Positions 6,392-6,813 of a stretch of DNA of 6,813 bases are shown here, in pieces. Where the stretch lies: positions 1-6,813 of the forward strand of contig CANLHV010000065.1 in NCBI GenBank assembly GCA_947490975.1, written 5' to 3'. The notes under the pieces were generated by a model. It ran no database searches. It saw only the letters and a list, made by a program, of their open reading frames with translations, and was not told the origin of the DNA. A program made the position numbers and the translations under genes. The stretch's first letter is position 1; each line of letters begins with the position of its first letter. Origin of the DNA: Acidimicrobiaceae bacterium. Its GTDB lineage: Bacteria; Actinomycetota; Acidimicrobiia; Acidimicrobiales; Ilumatobacteraceae.

Positions 6392-6655
6392 TTAACGACG
6401 CAAATCAAGCGACTCGAGAAGTTTTCGATACTTTTCGATGTCGTTCTTGCGAACGTAGTCAAGCATTCGGCGACGACGACCAACCATCATCAAAAGGCCA
6501 CGACGTGAGTGGTGGTCTTTAACATGGCTCTTCAAATGCTCGGTGAGACTGTTGATTCGTTCTGTGAGAAGTGCAATTTGCACTTCTGGTGAACCGGAGT
6601 CTTTTGCGTGCTGTCCGTGTTTGCTGATGACGTCTTTTGTTGGACTAATCGCCAT
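6392..6655 (-). CDS. rpsO: 30S ribosomal protein S15
   Basis: S15 binds the 16S rRNA central domain early in 30S assembly and makes bridge contacts to the 50S subunit. In several bacteria it also represses its own mRNA. The 87-aa protein matches the family over its full length (E. coli S15 has 89 aa). GSPEVQIALLTERI (21–34) and DHHSRRGLL (47–55) are hallmark segments, followed by GRRRRMLDY (59–67) and a C-terminal LDLRR. By alignment, His40, Asp47 and Ser50 correspond to E. coli His41, Asp48 and Ser51, which read the G·U/G–C element in rRNA. ATG 6655 is preceded by AAAGG (6670–6666) at 10 nt. It heads the rpsO–pnp–dapB cluster. A structured leader lies upstream. Confidence 0.98.
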   Translation of the reverse strand: MAISPTKDVISKHGQHAKDSGSPEVQIALLTERINSLTEHLKSHVKDHHSRRGLLMMVGRRRRMLDYVRKNDIEKYRKLLESLDLRR

Positions 6656-6665
6656 TTCTTTTCTG

Positions 6666-6670
6666 CCTTT
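6666..6670 (-). promoter_or_regulatory. Ribosome-binding site of rpsO
   Basis: AAAGG on the minus strand lies 10 nt before the ATG at 6655. The A/G-rich bases between it and the start could give an alternative, weaker pairing. A 14-bp hairpin ends five bases upstream. Confidence 0.5.
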
Positions 6671-6675
6671 CGAAT

Positions 6676-6774
6676 TCTCTCAATCTGGCGCTGCACTCGC
6701 AGGCCGTGAGAGATCTGGTCGCCTCAACCTTTTGGTTGTTGGCATCGCACCCGAGGTATTAGCCCAAGTGGACC
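6676..6774 (-). ncRNA. Candidate S15-responsive rpsO leader: three-way junction plus hairpin
   Basis: On the minus-strand transcript, P1 pairs GGTC (6774–6771) with GACC (6720–6717). P2 follows directly: CACTTGGG (6770–6763) with CTCGGGTG (6755–6748), 8 bp with three G·U pairs and a 7-nt loop. After CGAT, P3 pairs GCC (6743–6741) with GGC (6723–6721), then CAACC with GGTTG around AAAA. P1–P2 and P3–P1 abut without gaps, so this is a compact three-way junction. Three bases later a hairpin at 6713–6676 pairs TCTCTCA/TGAGAGA, GGC/GCC and CTGC/GCAG around GAGT (14 bp), just before the Shine-Dalgarno. Within P2, a G·U pair (6764/6754) sits next to G–C (6765/6753), as in the rRNA site that S15 reads. 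Autoregulation by S15 is known for E. coli (pseudoknot) and Thermus (three-way junction). Its presence here is inferred from hand folding. Confidence 0.5.
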
Positions 6775-6813
6775 CCTTCAATCTACGGCGCTGCCCCACC
6801 GAAACCACCCACC
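6775..6813. other. Window edge upstream of the rpsO leader, no gene called
   Basis: No coding region can be supported here. All three minus-strand frames hit a stop at or before 6680, and the one that stays open longest uses codons unlike the neighbouring genes. A minus-strand TAGATT (6785–6780) matches a -10 box at four of six bases and would place a transcript start close to the first pair of the leader junction, but no convincing -35 box accompanies it. In related genomes ribF or truB often lies upstream. Confidence 0.3.

Noticed and set aside
6680..6811. Minus-strand frame upstream of rpsO (VVSVGQRRRL...) resembling the start of a riboflavin kinase motif
   Set aside because: The resemblance covers only a few residues. 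The rest matches nothing, uses GGG/AGA/AGG codons unlike the neighbours, and overlaps the structured leader.
6650..6813. Plus-strand frame running to the window edge with a plausible-looking translation (NLLVVGIAPEVL)
   Set aside because: It is antisense to the rpsO start and leader, lacks a start codon with a ribosome-binding site, and the same bases form a well-paired RNA structure on the other strand.

Overview
The window looks like a piece of an actinobacterial chromosome. The evidence is the rpsO–pnp–dapB order, a short DapB (255 aa from the preferred start), and a PNPase with a long Arg/Asp/Gly-rich C-terminal extension. Base composition looks close to 50% GC, lower than most cultivated actinobacteria, so an aquatic or uncultured acidimicrobial-type lineage is possible. 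That placement is an inference. I see no mobile element, CRISPR array, tRNA or rRNA.

Layout. On the minus strand, positions 11–1639 encode an AlkK-type medium/long-chain acyl-CoA synthetase. A short divergent intergenic region separates it from two plus-strand genes: a DedA/VTT-like membrane protein (1715–2314) and, 12 nt later, a thiol peroxidase (2327–2905) with an unusual lysine-rich N-terminal tail. The rest is a minus-strand cluster read from right to left: an rpsO leader (6656–6813), rpsO (S15, 6392–6655), a 183-nt leader/intergenic stretch, pnp (3701–6208) and dapB (2932–3699). The pnp stop lies one base before the dapB start. The dapB 3' end faces the thiol peroxidase gene across 26 bp.

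How the genes fit together. rpsO and pnp form the classical ribosomal protein S15/RNA degradation pair, and no clear terminator separates them. dapB (lysine/diaminopimelate synthesis) is apparently translationally coupled to pnp. The M16 peptidase gene often found between pnp and dapB in actinobacteria is absent. The thiol peroxidase and the membrane protein probably share a transcript.

The most interesting structure is non-coding. The rpsO leader can fold as a compact three-way junction, with a G·U/G–C element in one arm, followed by a 14-bp hairpin just before the ribosome-binding site. It resembles the type of RNA that S15 binds when it represses its own synthesis. The pnp leader also has a strong hairpin abutting its ribosome-binding site. 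On the protein side, the Lys/Ala tail on Tpx and the (P)RSNDR/RGD repeat tail on PNPase both look like nucleic-acid-binding additions to otherwise standard enzymes.
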